The position numbers and the translations under genes are program-made. 64,000 bases of DNA from Myotis daubentonii. Its lineage: Eukaryota; Chordata; Mammalia; Chiroptera; Vespertilionidae. Shown one piece after another: positions 20,953-32,397 of this stretch. The stretch covers positions 94,354,433-94,418,432 of the forward strand of contig NC_081842.1 in assembly GCF_963259705.1 (NCBI RefSeq), given 5' to 3'. The notes under the pieces are model-generated. The model had not been told where the DNA came from, did no database searches, and saw only the letters and a list, made by a program, of their open reading frames with translations. Position 1 is the stretch's first letter; each line of letters begins with the position of its first letter.

Positions 20953-22551
20953 GCCTATAAACATTTTAAATTTCCCCACAAGATTCCAGAAATAATGATG
21001 ATAATCAGCATTAATATTTTTCTTTGACATAATTATATTTTCTTTTCTTACATTAGAGTTTGACTGTATACTAATTTGTTTTCATTATTTCATATCTAAT
21101 AAAGAGAAGGAATGTCATTTACTGACCAAAGAAACTATTGCTCCAGGAGAAGAAAGTACTTAAGTCTACCTACGAAGAAAATATAGGTATTTCAGCAATT
21201 CTGTTAACTAAAAATCAAAAGACCCTTCATCTTCTGGCATTTTGGGACCTTGGCTATATAGGTTACTGCATGTGGTTTCCAGAGCCTGAATACTTTGCTG
21301 AAGCCTGAGTGCCATATATTTAAGATGCAGGCCCTGTATTTACCCTGTCAAAAATTTCAGGTTCACTATCTGATTCACTTAATAACTCCATATTACTGCT
21401 AGTATGATATTATAGACAACTCAAAATGGCATATGGTGGAACAGTGATGCTTTCTTGGAGGTATCTGGAATATATAATACATAAAAGTATATTGTGGAAA
21501 GTATGAAAAAGAAGATGTTTAATAACCTACAAAATAAATTACCCAAATAAAAATTTTAAGACTATTTTTGATGATAATTTCATATAACCTGTTTCAACAA
21601 CAAAAGCAAAATATATCAGATTAACAAGTGAATAAAATAAACTATTACAAATAACTTTTAAAATACAGGTTTTCTGTAGTTTCAAAAAAGTATTCCTGTA
21701 AAACATTAGGGGCTATTAAAACTCACTCTGTCCTTCAACTTTCCAAGTTAGGAATCTAATTGAGTCTTATGTCTAGTGTTTTCTGATTTCATGCAAATGT
21801 TCTATAGACAAAAATAAAGCACATCTTCATATTTTTTCTTGCATGATTATTAAGCTCAGAGTGAAAATAAAATTTTAGAGGCAACACATTGTTTGATAAT
21901 CAGCGTATGGCTACCAGAAGTTTAAATCATTTAAAAAATAAGTATCAAAGTGTTAATTATTCAAAAATGTGCCACATAATTACTTAATATAAAACAAATA
22001 GACCCCTTTATGTGATATGGTCCCCAAGCCTTTTGATTGTGTTAAGAATAAATTTATTAAATTTTAAGAGATCTACATTTTCCTAGGTGATTTCTATTGA
22101 ATTTATAAGGTCATTGAAAATTTATACAAGCTTTATTTTAAGTTAGCAATGAAAACTCCCCAGTTAAGTCATCAGCATTCAGCCTACCTATACAGTCAGA
22201 ATATCTTCCATCCTAGATATAATAGGAGAAGATGGTAGAACTTCCAAATCAAATGGGTCAGAAGAGCTTAAGTGGAGGCTACTAAAATGTATAAAATACT
22301 GTTCTTAACAAAGACTTGCTTTACATTCAAACATTACTATAGTTTTCTACACAAATAGCTTGTGCTGTTTAATTTCTAAACTCTTATTTAACCAAAAAAT
22401 CTATAGGATTTTAGGACCATATATCTGTCTTTATTTTGTTATTTTCCCTCCTCTATAAATGGTGTATCAATTTTAATTAGATTATAGCCTCAATTACTAA
22501 CTAAACTACTATTGTTTCTATTTCATGATTGCTCCATCAATAATGGGCCCT
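20953..22551. other. AT-rich DNA, nothing recognised
   Basis: About 1.6 kb without a gene or a repeat that I can name. It ends in the left copy of the Ves target-site duplication (22540-22551). Confidence 0.55.
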
Positions 22552-22770
22552 GCCCTAACTGGTTTGGCTCAGTGGATAGAGCCTTAACCCTGGGGACTGA
22601 AGGGCTCCAAGTTCAATTCTGGTCAAGGGCATATACCTTGGTGCGGGCTCGATCCCAAGTAGGGAGCTTGCAGGAGGCAGCTGATCGATGTTTCTCTTTC
22701 ACTGATGTTTCTAACTCCCTATCCCTCTCCCATCCTCTCTGTAAAATCAATAAAATATATATTTTTAAAA
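22552..22770 (+). mobile_element. Ves SINE with 12-bp duplication
   Basis: Starts GCCCTAACTGGTTTGGCTCA. ATAATGGGCCCT is duplicated at 22540-22551 and 22771-22782. Confidence 0.95.
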
Positions 22771-22794
22771 ATAATGGGCCCTACAAAAAGTTGC

Positions 22795-22817
22795 ATATAT
22801 ATATATATATATATATA
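22795..22817. repeat. (AT)n microsatellite
   Basis: Uninterrupted AT dinucleotides just right of the Ves SINE. Confidence 0.9.
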
Positions 22818-22856
22818 AAATGATGAATATTTTACTTCTTAAATCTTTATATTTAA

Positions 22857-24123
22857 CTAGAGGCCCAGTGCACAAAAATTTGTGCACTTGGGGGGGGGGG
22901 TCCCTCAGACCGGCCTGTGCCCTCTCCCAGTCTGGGACCCCTCGGGGGATGACCACCTGCTGGCTTAGGGGGATTGGGACTAAGCTGGCAATCAGACATT
23001 CCTCTGGCAGTCCAGGAGCCCTCAGGGGATGTCCACTTGCCAGCGGGGAGCAGGCCTAAGCTGCAGTCTGACATCCTTAGTGCTGCTGAGGAGGCGGGAG
23101 AGGCTCCCACCACCACCGCTGAACTGGCAGCCGTAAGCCTGGCTTGTGGCTGAGCAGAGCTCCCTCTGTGGGAGTGCACTGACCACCATGGGGCAGCTCC
23201 TGAATTGAGCATCTGCCCCCTGGTGGTCAGTGTGTGTCATAGTGACCAGTCATTCCCAGTCTTTCTGCTCTTAGGGTCAGTTTGCATATTACCCTTTTAT
23301 TATATAGGATAGAGGCCTGGTGCAATGGTGGGGGCCGGTTGGTTTACCCTTCAGGGTGGAGGTCCCCACTGTGATGCCACTGGGGTGCCTGGCCAGCGTG
23401 AGTGTGAGGGGCTTATGGCTGTTTGCAGCTGATCACACCTCTTCTTGGTGGGGGTCCCCACTGGGGTGCCTGGACAGCCTGGGTGATGGGGCTGATAGCT
23501 GTTTGCAGGCTGGTCAAGCACCCCCCAGTGGGGACCCTCACCCCATGGAGGTTTGGACAACCTGGTTGAGGGGCTGATGTTTGTTTTAAGGCTGGCCACA
23601 TGCCATTTAGTGGGGGGGTCCCCACTGGGGTGCCTGGACAGTCTGGGTGAGGGGCTGAGGGCCATTTTCAGGCTGGCCAAGCCTCCCAGGTGACGGAAGC
23701 TCCCAGCCTCTCCTTTTTTTCTTTTTTCTTTTTTTTTCTGGATTTACCTCCTATAATTGAAACATTGTAGCCTGGAGTGGAGCTCAGAGCTGGCCAGGGC
23801 TTGGCTTCCTCCATCACCAGGGGCAACCCAAGGCTCCAGCTCCGTGGCCATGGCTGGCTGAAAGCAGGTATCTGGGGTTTATTTACCTTCTATAATTGAA
23901 ACTTTGTTGCTTTGAGTGGAGCTCAGAGCCATCCACGGCCAGGAAGCTTGGCTTCTTCCATCATTCGGGCAACCGAGCCTCCTGCTTGCTCCAGCATCGT
24001 GGCTGCCGGCTGCAATCTTGGTTGGGTTAATTGGCATATAGTCACTCTGATTGGCTGGTGTGCATAGCTTAAGGCATAGAAAAGGTACGGTCAATTTGCA
24101 TGTTTGTATTTTATTAGTGTAGA
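22857..24123 (-). mobile_element. Composite Helitron, copy 5, minus strand
   Basis: The left end is CTAGAGGCCCAGTGCAC plus a hairpin. Module B runs to 23309 (ending ATTATATAGGA), and TAGAGGCCTGGTGCAATGG of module A follows at once at 23310. The right end TTTTATTAGTGTAGA at 24123 is its TC start. Module B here lacks the 47-bp minisatellite, unlike the four plus-strand copies, so module A is joined to a different body. Confidence 0.92.
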
Positions 24124-25165
24124 TACTTACTCATGAAAGTTATAGAAGTAAAGCATACTCCTTCATTTTCCCAATGATCCTTTCCAGATGGATTTGTCTG
24201 TGTTCATTCATTTAACATTACAACTTTTACCTCCTTTAAAACATAGTGTAACACAATATATGTTTGTTTAATAATTGTAGGGTGTTAGTGTTGTTAGAAT
24301 TTTTGTATAGTGAGGAAGCCAATAGAATTATATCAGTTTTCATTGAGTTTCATAGCAGCACAAAAAGTAGGAACCTTTAGGAATAACTATAAGTTTTTCA
24401 TTCTATTTTTTAATTTTTGATTTAATTAAATTTCATTAGTTAATTTTATCTGAAAGTATGTTTCAATCTGGTTCTGTAATTCAAGCAAATTTATCATGAG
24501 TTACAGTAAAGACTCATGCTCTCTGCTCCAGACAAAAGTGTTCTCAAAGGATAATTCTACAGAAATTCACTTGCTGTAATATATTAAAAAATGGGCGTAA
24601 CAGAAGGAGATTGCTTATAAAGTCTAGCAAAGTCAATAAAATAAAAAGATAATTCCTAAAACCAATGATCTGGAGAATATTTTGTTTTAAATTCCTGGGG
24701 TAATTCCGGTTCTTATTTTGTGGCAATGTATAAATTTTACTGGCTTTTAGCAGATTATTTTTTCTTTCTGAAGATAACTGAGCTAGTTGTAACAGTTTTA
24801 CCTGATCACTGGAAACAGAGTGTCATAAATATGATAAACTAATATGAAATATTTTTGTTTTTTGGCATGGAACTCAAACACCCATGTAAGTATTATCTAG
24901 AGTAGTATTCCATGCCCGAAACTAGTGTGGGAAGTGAGGTAAGACATAGTGCTGTGTCACTTCCTATCAAATATATAAATAATTATATTACAACTTTAGA
25001 CTTTGTTGGTCTAGATTTAGCACCTGTAAATTTGAAATAGCTTCCCTTTAAATTATCTTCCATATATACTTTGAATTTGAAACTATGAATCAACATTAAG
25101 ATTTTCAACCTGCTATTTTAGTCATATAACCAACAGCTATATAATATGTGCTTAATAAATAAGCT
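24124..25165. other. AT-rich DNA, nothing recognised
   Basis: About 1 kb with no gene and no repeat that I can name. Confidence 0.5.
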
Positions 25166-27230
25166 GGGAGGGAGAACCAAGATGGCGGCATAAGGTACAA
25201 ACCTGTACGTGCTGCCCCCCACAACAACATTAAAACCACAACTATAAGACGAAACAGCTATCATCCAGAACCACGGGAAAGCTGACCAAGTGGAAGTTCT
25301 ACAACTAGAAGGAAAGAAAAATGTGCATTGAAACCAAGTAGGAGAGGAGAGGTGCCAAGAACAGAGGTATGAAGGCGCACGGGAGGCTGCTGCACCTGGG
25401 TGCGAGGTTTTTTCAATCGGAAGGGGACAAGCTCTGGAATGCACTGAACTCGTTTATGGCTAGACGCTAGGGGTCCCAGGCTCCTACAGGGAGAAACAGG
25501 ACTGTCTTGCAGTGGGTCAGAAAGTGAGGGTGACTTTCTCACAGAGCTGCTCGCAGGGATCATTGTTGCTCTGGGGGCACACGGCGGCACTCGGGGAGTC
25601 GCGTAGTCGGAGTCGCAGGGTTGCTGACGACACCATTGCTGTTTGTTCTGCCCTGGGGACTCTCTGAGACCCCGCCCCACTCAATTTACATCCCCTCCCA
25701 AGCTGTGCTAAGTGGCACAAAGGAGGCACCTGTGTTTTTACAGACTAACAAACTGCAGTGAATCAGAGAGCTCCAAAACTTCTAAACTCCAAACAAAGAG
25801 GAGAAATCTGTTGATATTGTTGTAGACCCTGCTGGGTGGACCCACACAGTGGTTGACTTGGAGATCCAGGAGCCAGGGTACTCTGGGTCAGATACTAGAT
25901 TTCAACTCCTCACATCTATAAGGGACATACTCAAGAAGCAGACTCAATGAGCACCAAAACCCCACTGAAGCAAGTCCTACCACATAAGGGTGTCTCCAGC
26001 ACAGCAGTTCTCCTTATAGACACAGCGGGTCCTCGCAGTCAGCAAAAAATGTGAAGACAAAGAAACATGTCACAAATGACAGAAATGGAGGAAAGCAAAC
26101 AAATGGAGGACGTAGAGTTCAGATCCACAGCTATAAGGTTACTCAATAACTTTCTACGAACCTCCGGGGAACTTAGTGAGACCTTCAAGGATCTTAATGA
26201 GAATGCCAAAAAAATGGAAAAGGACCAGTCAGAAATTAAACATACACTGACTGAAATAAAGAATAACATACAGAGATCCAACAGCAGACGAGAGGATCCC
26301 AAGAATCAAGTCAAAGATCTGAAATATGAAGAAGCAAAAAACACCTATCCGGAAAAGCAAAACGAAAAAAGAATCCAAAAATATGAAGATAGTGTAAGGA
26401 GCCTCTGGGACAACTTCAAATGTACCAATATCTGAATTATTGGGGTGCCAGAAGAAGAGAGAGAGCAAGATACTGAAAGCCTATTTGAAGAAATCATGAC
26501 AGAAAACTTCCCCTTCCTGATGAAAGAAATAGACTTACAAGTCCAGGAAGTGCAGAGAACCCCAAACAAAAGGAATCCAAAGAGGACCACACCAAGATAC
26601 ATCATAATTAAAATGCCAAGGGCTAAAGACAAAGAGAGAATCTTAAAAGCAGCAAGAGAAAGACAGTCAGTTACCTACAAGGGAGTACCCATATGACTGT
26701 CAGCTGATTTCTCAACAGAAACCATGCAGGCCAGAAGGGAGTGGCAAGAAATATTCAAAGTGATGAATACCAAGAACCTACAACCAAGATTACTTTATCC
26801 AGCAAAGCTATCATTCAGAATTGAAGGTCAGAGAAAGAACTTCACAGATAAGGAAATGCTAAAGGAGTTCATCACCACCAAACCAGGATTATATGAAATG
26901 CTGAAGGATATCCTTTAAGGGATAAATACCACATGATCTCACTCATTTGTGGAATATAATAAACAGCATAAACTGATGAACAAGGACTGATCCAGAAACT
27001 GAGAGGCATTGATTGGATTGTCCGGCATTGGAGGGAAGGTAGGGGAGGGTGGGGGTAAGGGGGAGAGATCAACCAAAGGACTTATATGCAAGCATATAGG
27101 CCTAAACAATGGACATGGACAACAGGGGGATGGGGGGGAGGGCATGAGCCGGGGGGGGTAACGTGGGGATAAGGACACATATTAATATCTTAATCGATAA
27201 AAAACATATTGAAAAAATAAATAAATATGT
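25166..27230 (+). mobile_element. HAL1-type (ORF1-only) LINE, plus strand
   Basis: Begins GGGAGGGAGAACCAAGATGG, an L1-type 5' end. It has a GC-moderate 5' UTR, one ORF1-like gene (26067-26918) and, directly after it, an L1-like 3' UTR (GATCTCACTCATTTGTGGAA; G-rich tract 27041-27155) and A-rich tail. ORF2 is absent with no residue, as in the known half-L1 (HAL1) elements of bats and other mammals. Confidence 0.85.
26067..26918 (+). pseudogene. HAL1/L1 ORF1-type RNA-binding protein, two stop codons
   Basis: Encodes a 283-residue L1 ORF1p-like chain, the nucleic-acid chaperone that coats LINE RNA. Order: N-terminal coiled-coil (about residues 10-85, EIKHTLTEIKNNIQ), RRM-like part with the RNP-type phrase PRYIIIKMPRAKDKERIL (about 170-190) and a C-terminal domain (PRLLYPAKLSFRIEGQRKNF). 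The frame stays open except for TGA at 26433-26435 and TGA at 26694-26696. In the related minus-strand copy the first is arginine, so CGA-to-TGA decay is likely. No frameshift is seen, so this is a fairly young copy. Confidence 0.88.
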
Positions 27231-27288
27231 AAGCTGGACATACTCCTAGGCACTAACAACATGACTCTATTATATAAGACCTTAACTT

Positions 27289-27293
<5 letters not shown>

Positions 27294-27327
<34 letters not shown>

Positions 27328-29167
27328 TTTTCTTAATTAAATCTTTATTGTTCAGATTATTACATTTGTTCCTCCTTTTTCCCCCCCATAACTCCCCTCA
27401 TCCCAGTTCCCGCCCCACCCTCCGCCCTCACTCCCCACCCACTGTCCTCATCCATAGGTGCACGATTTTTGTCCAGTCTCTGCCCGCATCTCCCACACCC
27501 TTTTCCCCCCCAAGAATAGTCAGTCCATTCCCTTTCTATGTCCCTGATTCTATTATGATCACCAGATTATTTATTCACTTGATTCTTAGATTCACTTGTT
27601 GATAGATGCATGTTTGTTGTTCATAATTTGTATCTTTACCCTTTTCTTCTTCTTCCTCTTCTTAAAGGATACCTTTCAGCATTTCATATAATACTGGTTT
27701 GGTGGTGATGAACTCCTTTAGCTTTTCCTTATCTGTGAAGCTCTTTATCTAACCTTCAGTTCTGAATGATAGCTTTGCTGGATAAAGTAATCTTGGTTGT
27801 AGGTTCTTGGTATTCATCACTTTGAATATTTCTTGCCATTCCCTTCTGGCCTGCAAAGTTTCTGTTGAGAAATCAGCTGACAGTCATATGGGTATTCCCT
27901 TGTAGGTAACTGTCTTTCTCTTGCTGCTTTTAAGATTCTCTCTTTGTCTTTTGCTCTTGGCATTTTAATTATGATGTATCTTGGTGTGGTCCTCTTTGGA
28001 TTCCTTTTGTTTTGGGTTCTCTGTGCTTCCTGGACCTGTAAGTCTATTTCTTTCACCAGGTGGGGGAAGTTTTCTGTCAATATTTCTTCAAATAGGCTTT
28101 CAATATCTTGCTCTCTCTCATCTTCTGGCACCCCTATAATTCTGATGTTGGTACGCTTGAAGCTGTCCCAGAGGCTCCTTACACTATCTTCGTATTTTCG
28201 GATTCTTTTTGCATTTTGCTTTTCCGGTTGGGTGTTTTTAGCTTCTTCGCATTTCAAATCTTTGCCTTAATTCTTGCGGTCCTCTGCTCTGTTGTTGGGA
28301 GTCTGTATAATATTCGTTATTTCAGTCCGTGTATGTTTAATTTCTAGTTGGTTCTTTATCATAACATCAAAGGTCTCATTAGATTTGTTGAGGATCTCAT
28401 TAAGTTTATCAGCGGCTTCTAGACAGTTCTTGAGAGACCTTAAAAGTGTGGTTCTGAACTGAATATCCTCCATTGACAGTTTTGTCCTGTTTCTTTGTCT
28501 CCGCATTTTTTATGCTTTCTTGGTGCACCCCCTAGTGGTCTTTGTGTGCAGTCCTCCTGTAGTTAAGCCTTGATTGTTGTAGTTAATACTAGGGGGATTT
28601 GACCTCCAGGCCAGCTGGCTGTGAGAATCAGCTGTGTCTGCAGTGGGAAAACTTCTGTCCTCTAGGGAGGTGCTAATCTAGCCTTTGCCTGAGGCTATCT
28701 GGCAAATGGCTCTGCACAGGGCTTGGGCGGGGCGGGTCCCTGGGGATCTACAGGGCGGGGCTGGAGCAAGCAGTTATGGCAGCTCTCAGTTCCGTCCCTA
28801 GGGGCTCTGCCTCACAGAGTCCCAGCAACTGCTGCAAACCTCGGAGAGAAAGCTGCCTTCGAGTTCCTACTGAAGCCAAACAGTCCCGCTTCTCCCGTTT
28901 GAGTCTGGGTCCCTAGAGACTCGCCCGGATCTGGAGCTCAGAATCTGAGACTCCCTCCCGATTGAAAGCACCAACCGCGCCCTCCGCCACCAGCCCGCTC
29001 CGCATGCACTAGGTACCTGAGTATTTCACTTCAGCACTGCGCCTCCTCTCAGTCTGGGTATGATATTCTCTTTCCTCCTAGTTGTAGAATTTCCACTCAG
29101 CCAGCCTTCCTGTGGTTCTGGATGATGTCCATTCCGTCTTTTAGGTGTGTTTTGATTTGGTTGTTAG
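27294..29167 (-). mobile_element. HAL1-type LINE, minus strand, 22-bp duplication
   Basis: The element reads right to left: 5' region near 29167, ORF1 28506 to 27662, then a 3' UTR that differs from the plus-strand copy and a (TAAA)n tail seen as TTTA repeats at 27291-27330. A perfect 22-bp target-site duplication lies at 27272-27293 and 29168-29189. ORF2 is absent. Confidence 0.9.
27662..28506 (-). pseudogene. HAL1 ORF1-type protein, stops and a frameshift
   Basis: Starts MRRQRNRTKLSMEDIQF at 28506 and gives the coiled-coil, then a TAA at 28267-28269. It continues with CEEAKNTQPEKQNAKRIRKY and the RNP-like PRYIIIKMPRAKDKERIL. A 4-bp loss relative to the plus-strand copy near 27908 shifts the frame before the C-terminal domain, and a further stop follows in the ORF1 C-terminus. 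The protein would bind LINE RNA; this copy is dead. Confidence 0.88.
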
Positions 29168-29206
29168 ATATAAGACCTTAACTTTTATTGAATGATACAT
29201 AACAAG

Positions 29207-29211
29207 CAAAA

Positions 29212-29262
<51 letters not shown>

Positions 29263-29264
29263 AA
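29207..29264. repeat. (AAAT)n microsatellite
   Basis: About 14 AAAT units just beyond the right HAL1 duplication. It mirrors the (TTTA)n tail at 27291-27330. Confidence 0.95.
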
Positions 29265-30095
29265 TCAGGATGCAGTGTAATGAAAAGAAATAAATTAAAT
29301 AAAGTGGAGCGAGAGTAATGGGGGAGAAGATTTGAACTATTTTAAAAGATCATGGAAGACATATTTTAGGAGGTGACATTGGACTAAAGAGCTGAGTAAA
29401 ATAAGAAACAGAGAACTGGAAAAGGAAAAGAATTCAGAGCAAAAGGAACACTTAGGTACAAAGCTTTGAAATTAGTTAGAAAAGCAGAAGAGAACCAGAC
29501 CCAGGTGAGAAAAGAGTGAGCAAGGAGATAGATAAGCAAGAAATGAGCTTTCAGAGGTGCTCAAGGCAGGAATCAAGTAGGCAAGTGAAAACAAACTAAT
29601 TTGTGGAATATAATGAACAACATAAACTGATGAACAAAAACAGATCCAGAGACAGAGAAGCATCAATCAGACCGTCAAACCTCAGAGGGAAGGGAGGGAA
29701 GAGTGCGGGTAAGGGGGAGAGGTCAACCAAAGGACTTATATGCTAGCATATAGGCCTAACCAAGGACACAGACAACAGGGGGGTGAGGACATGAGTGGGG
29801 GGGGGGTTGTGGAGGATAATGTGGGGATAAGGACACATTTGTAATAACTTAAAAAAATATGATGCCATTAAATGGTCCTTTGAGCTTGGTATTTTATTAT
29901 CAAGTTTGTTAGAATTAGTTATAATTCTGTAACTCTGGTAAGTCCCAGAGACTGGATATTTTTTCTAATTAAAAAACACATACATTAAAAAAAAAGAAGA
30001 AAATGAATGCATCTAAGTGTTTGGATCTTATGAATTATTAAGGAGATGATAGAATTTGAACAGGGCAGTGATGTATTTTTTTAAAGTTCTGGCTA
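29265..30095 (+). repeat. Ancient mammalian repeat, split by a LINE 3' fragment
   Basis: Outer parts (CAGAGCAAAAGGAACACTTA; GGATCTTATGAATTATTAAG then GAACAGGGCAGTGATGTA) belong to the same unnamed old repeat as 31540-31860 and, reversed, 43714-43970. I recognise the text as mammalian-wide but do not name the family with confidence. Confidence 0.5.
29594..29865 (+). mobile_element. L1/HAL1 3' UTR fragment
   Basis: Nearly the same text as the 3' UTR at 26935-27190 (GATGAACAAAAACAGATCCA; GGACTTATATGCTAGCATAT; G-rich tract). It is a 5'-truncated insertion ending in an A-rich run. Confidence 0.9.
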
Positions 30096-30859
30096 GATTA
30101 AGTTTTAATTATTATTATTAGTTTCCAAGTTAAATGTTGGGTAGTAATTTAGAAAATCTCAGTCCTTACATAGTTTCGCAAAACCTTATCTAAGTAGTTT
30201 TAAATAAAATAAATTTATGCTTTAAAATATACCACATTGGATTAAGCAGCATGGTTTACAAATTTGAAATAAATTCTTTTTGCTCCATTCCCAAAAGATC
30301 CTGCAGGGTCTAGGCTCATGACTGTCCTCATTGTTATTTTAATCATGAATAAGTTCTCAACATTTTGATTTCATTATTGTGTTTTGCAGCCTTTGAAAGT
30401 AATTAATTGTGTGTCACTTTCTAAAATAACTCTCTTCTTTCTGTACAATCAAGTAGAATTAATCTTCTACTTATCTGAGAGTGATCTACTTTGAATATAT
30501 CCTCTCTGAAGTGAATGTGAAGGACATTTATTTTCATAGTCCACATTTTAAATTTAGTAATATGATAACCATTGATTCTCCACAAAAAGAGAAGAAACTC
30601 TTTTTCTTTATTACATGAAAGAGAAATCTGTGAACTATATTATACCCTGGCTTGGCATTTCCATTCTTTTGTTCATTTTCCAAATTAATAGCAATTATAT
30701 ATATATTTTAAATTTTAATAAGTACATTATGACATTTTAAATTTTAGGTCAGATTGTTTTAGTGCATGGGTATTCAGTTTTCAAAGAAAATCCCGTGATT
30801 TGGAAAATGTGCTTTCTCTGTAGCAAATAACTAATTATGTGGTCAACACACACATACAC

Positions 30860-30891
<32 letters not shown>

Positions 30892-32181
30892 TTTTTCTAA
30901 TGAAAAATAAAATTTATTTGGGAAAACACTAAAAATCAAGTCAAGAGTGTTGTTTTTGTTTGTTTGTTTGTTTTTTGGATCTTATAAGATAAATGACCTT
31001 GGGAAAGTTGTAACCTATGTGAGTCTTATTTCCATGAAGTGATGATAAAATAGAGGCTTGTTCTATTGCAACTCACTGAAGAACTAATGACTCAAAAGAC
31101 TAAAATATTGATAAAAACATATACACATATTGTGAGAGATGATTCATTAAGTTATTCAATGAATCTTATTGATTATCTACAATATTTTATGTATATTTTA
31201 GGCATATAATTCTAGAAATGAACAAATGAGACCAAGTTTTTACCATTTGGATGTTGTAATCTAGTAGGAGGAAACATTTTTTTTTTTTTTTTAAAAAGCA
31301 ATGTCAGATAATGATAATGTTTGAGAAAAGGGAGAGTCAGTATCAGGAAGGTTGGGTGATATTTTATGTCTCCTTTTACAAGAGGTTTACTGTATTAGTG
31401 GTCCTAATTGGTCTGCCAAGATATGCCTTTTGTTATAATAAATGAGTTATAATAAATAAATACATTCATACATAAATCCATAAATAAGTAAGTAAATAAC
31501 TAAATAAATAAATACATGTATGTAGTAGGAAGCCATCACAGCTAAGTCCACATTTGAGCAGAGATCTATTGGAAGTGAAGGAGTAAACCATTCAAAAAGC
31601 CCTGAGGCAGGAGCCTGCTTCTAATTCACAGCAACACAGCAGAGACCAGAGTATCTAGAGTAAAGTGAGAAGATTCAGTGGCTGGAAGATGAATCCAGAG
31701 GGAAAGCAAAGCCCCAGAAAGCAGAGCTCTTAGGCTATTGTGAAGATTTATGATTTAGCTCTGAATCAATCAGTAATCAATCGGAGGGTTAGAGATAGAA
31801 TCATCTGATCTCACTTTTATTTTGAAAAGGTCATTCTGGCATCTGTATAAAAAACAAAAAGTGTAAAGGCAGGAAGTGCAGATTATTCAAGTCATTGTTA
31901 GTAGAATCATCATTTTGATTTAAAAAATAATCCTAAACGATGAAAGTTAATTATGGTATGCAAAAACTATTGGATTAAAATAATATATTTTTCCACCATC
32001 ACTAAGTTAATGTTGTTATTGGTGTAAGGAAAGACAAATCCAGAATAAAAGAAATAGGAATAGGTCGAAATACATACAGTCAGTGATTTTAGAAAAAGAA
32101 ACCAAATTAATTCAATAGGGAGAAATAAGTATTTTTTACACGTATTGCTAGACCAAATGAATATCTATATTAAAAAAAAAT
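30096..32181. other. AT-rich DNA with MIR trace, old repeat and simple repeats
   Basis: (CA)n at 30846-30891; (GTTT)n at about 30952-30974; a MIR-like core at about 30985-31090 (AATGACCTTGGGAAAGTTGT); poly(T) near 31280; degenerate AAAT repeats at about 31436-31515; and the ancient repeat at about 31540-31860 (AAAGCCCTGAGGCAGGAGCC). No gene was seen. Confidence 0.55.
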
Positions 32182-32397
32182 GCTTGACCTAAACAGTGTT
32201 TCTCAGTGGTTAGCACACCAGCCTGCACATCAGAGGGTCTCAGTTTGCTTCCCAGTCAAGGACACCTAGATGGGTTTTGGGTTTGGTCCCTGCCCCCAAA
32301 CAGGGCATGTGCGGGAGGCAATCAATCCATGTGTCTCTCTCACATGGATGTTTCTCTCTCTTTCTCTGCCTCCTTCCCTTCAACTCTCTCTGAAAAA
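32182..32397 (+). mobile_element. Ves-like SINE, diverged
   Basis: TTTCTCAGTGGTTAGCACAC head, CAGGGCATGTGCGGGAGGCA middle and a CT-rich tail (CACATGGATGTTTCTCTCTC). The 5' part differs from the other copies, so it is an older or variant subfamily. Confidence 0.8.
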
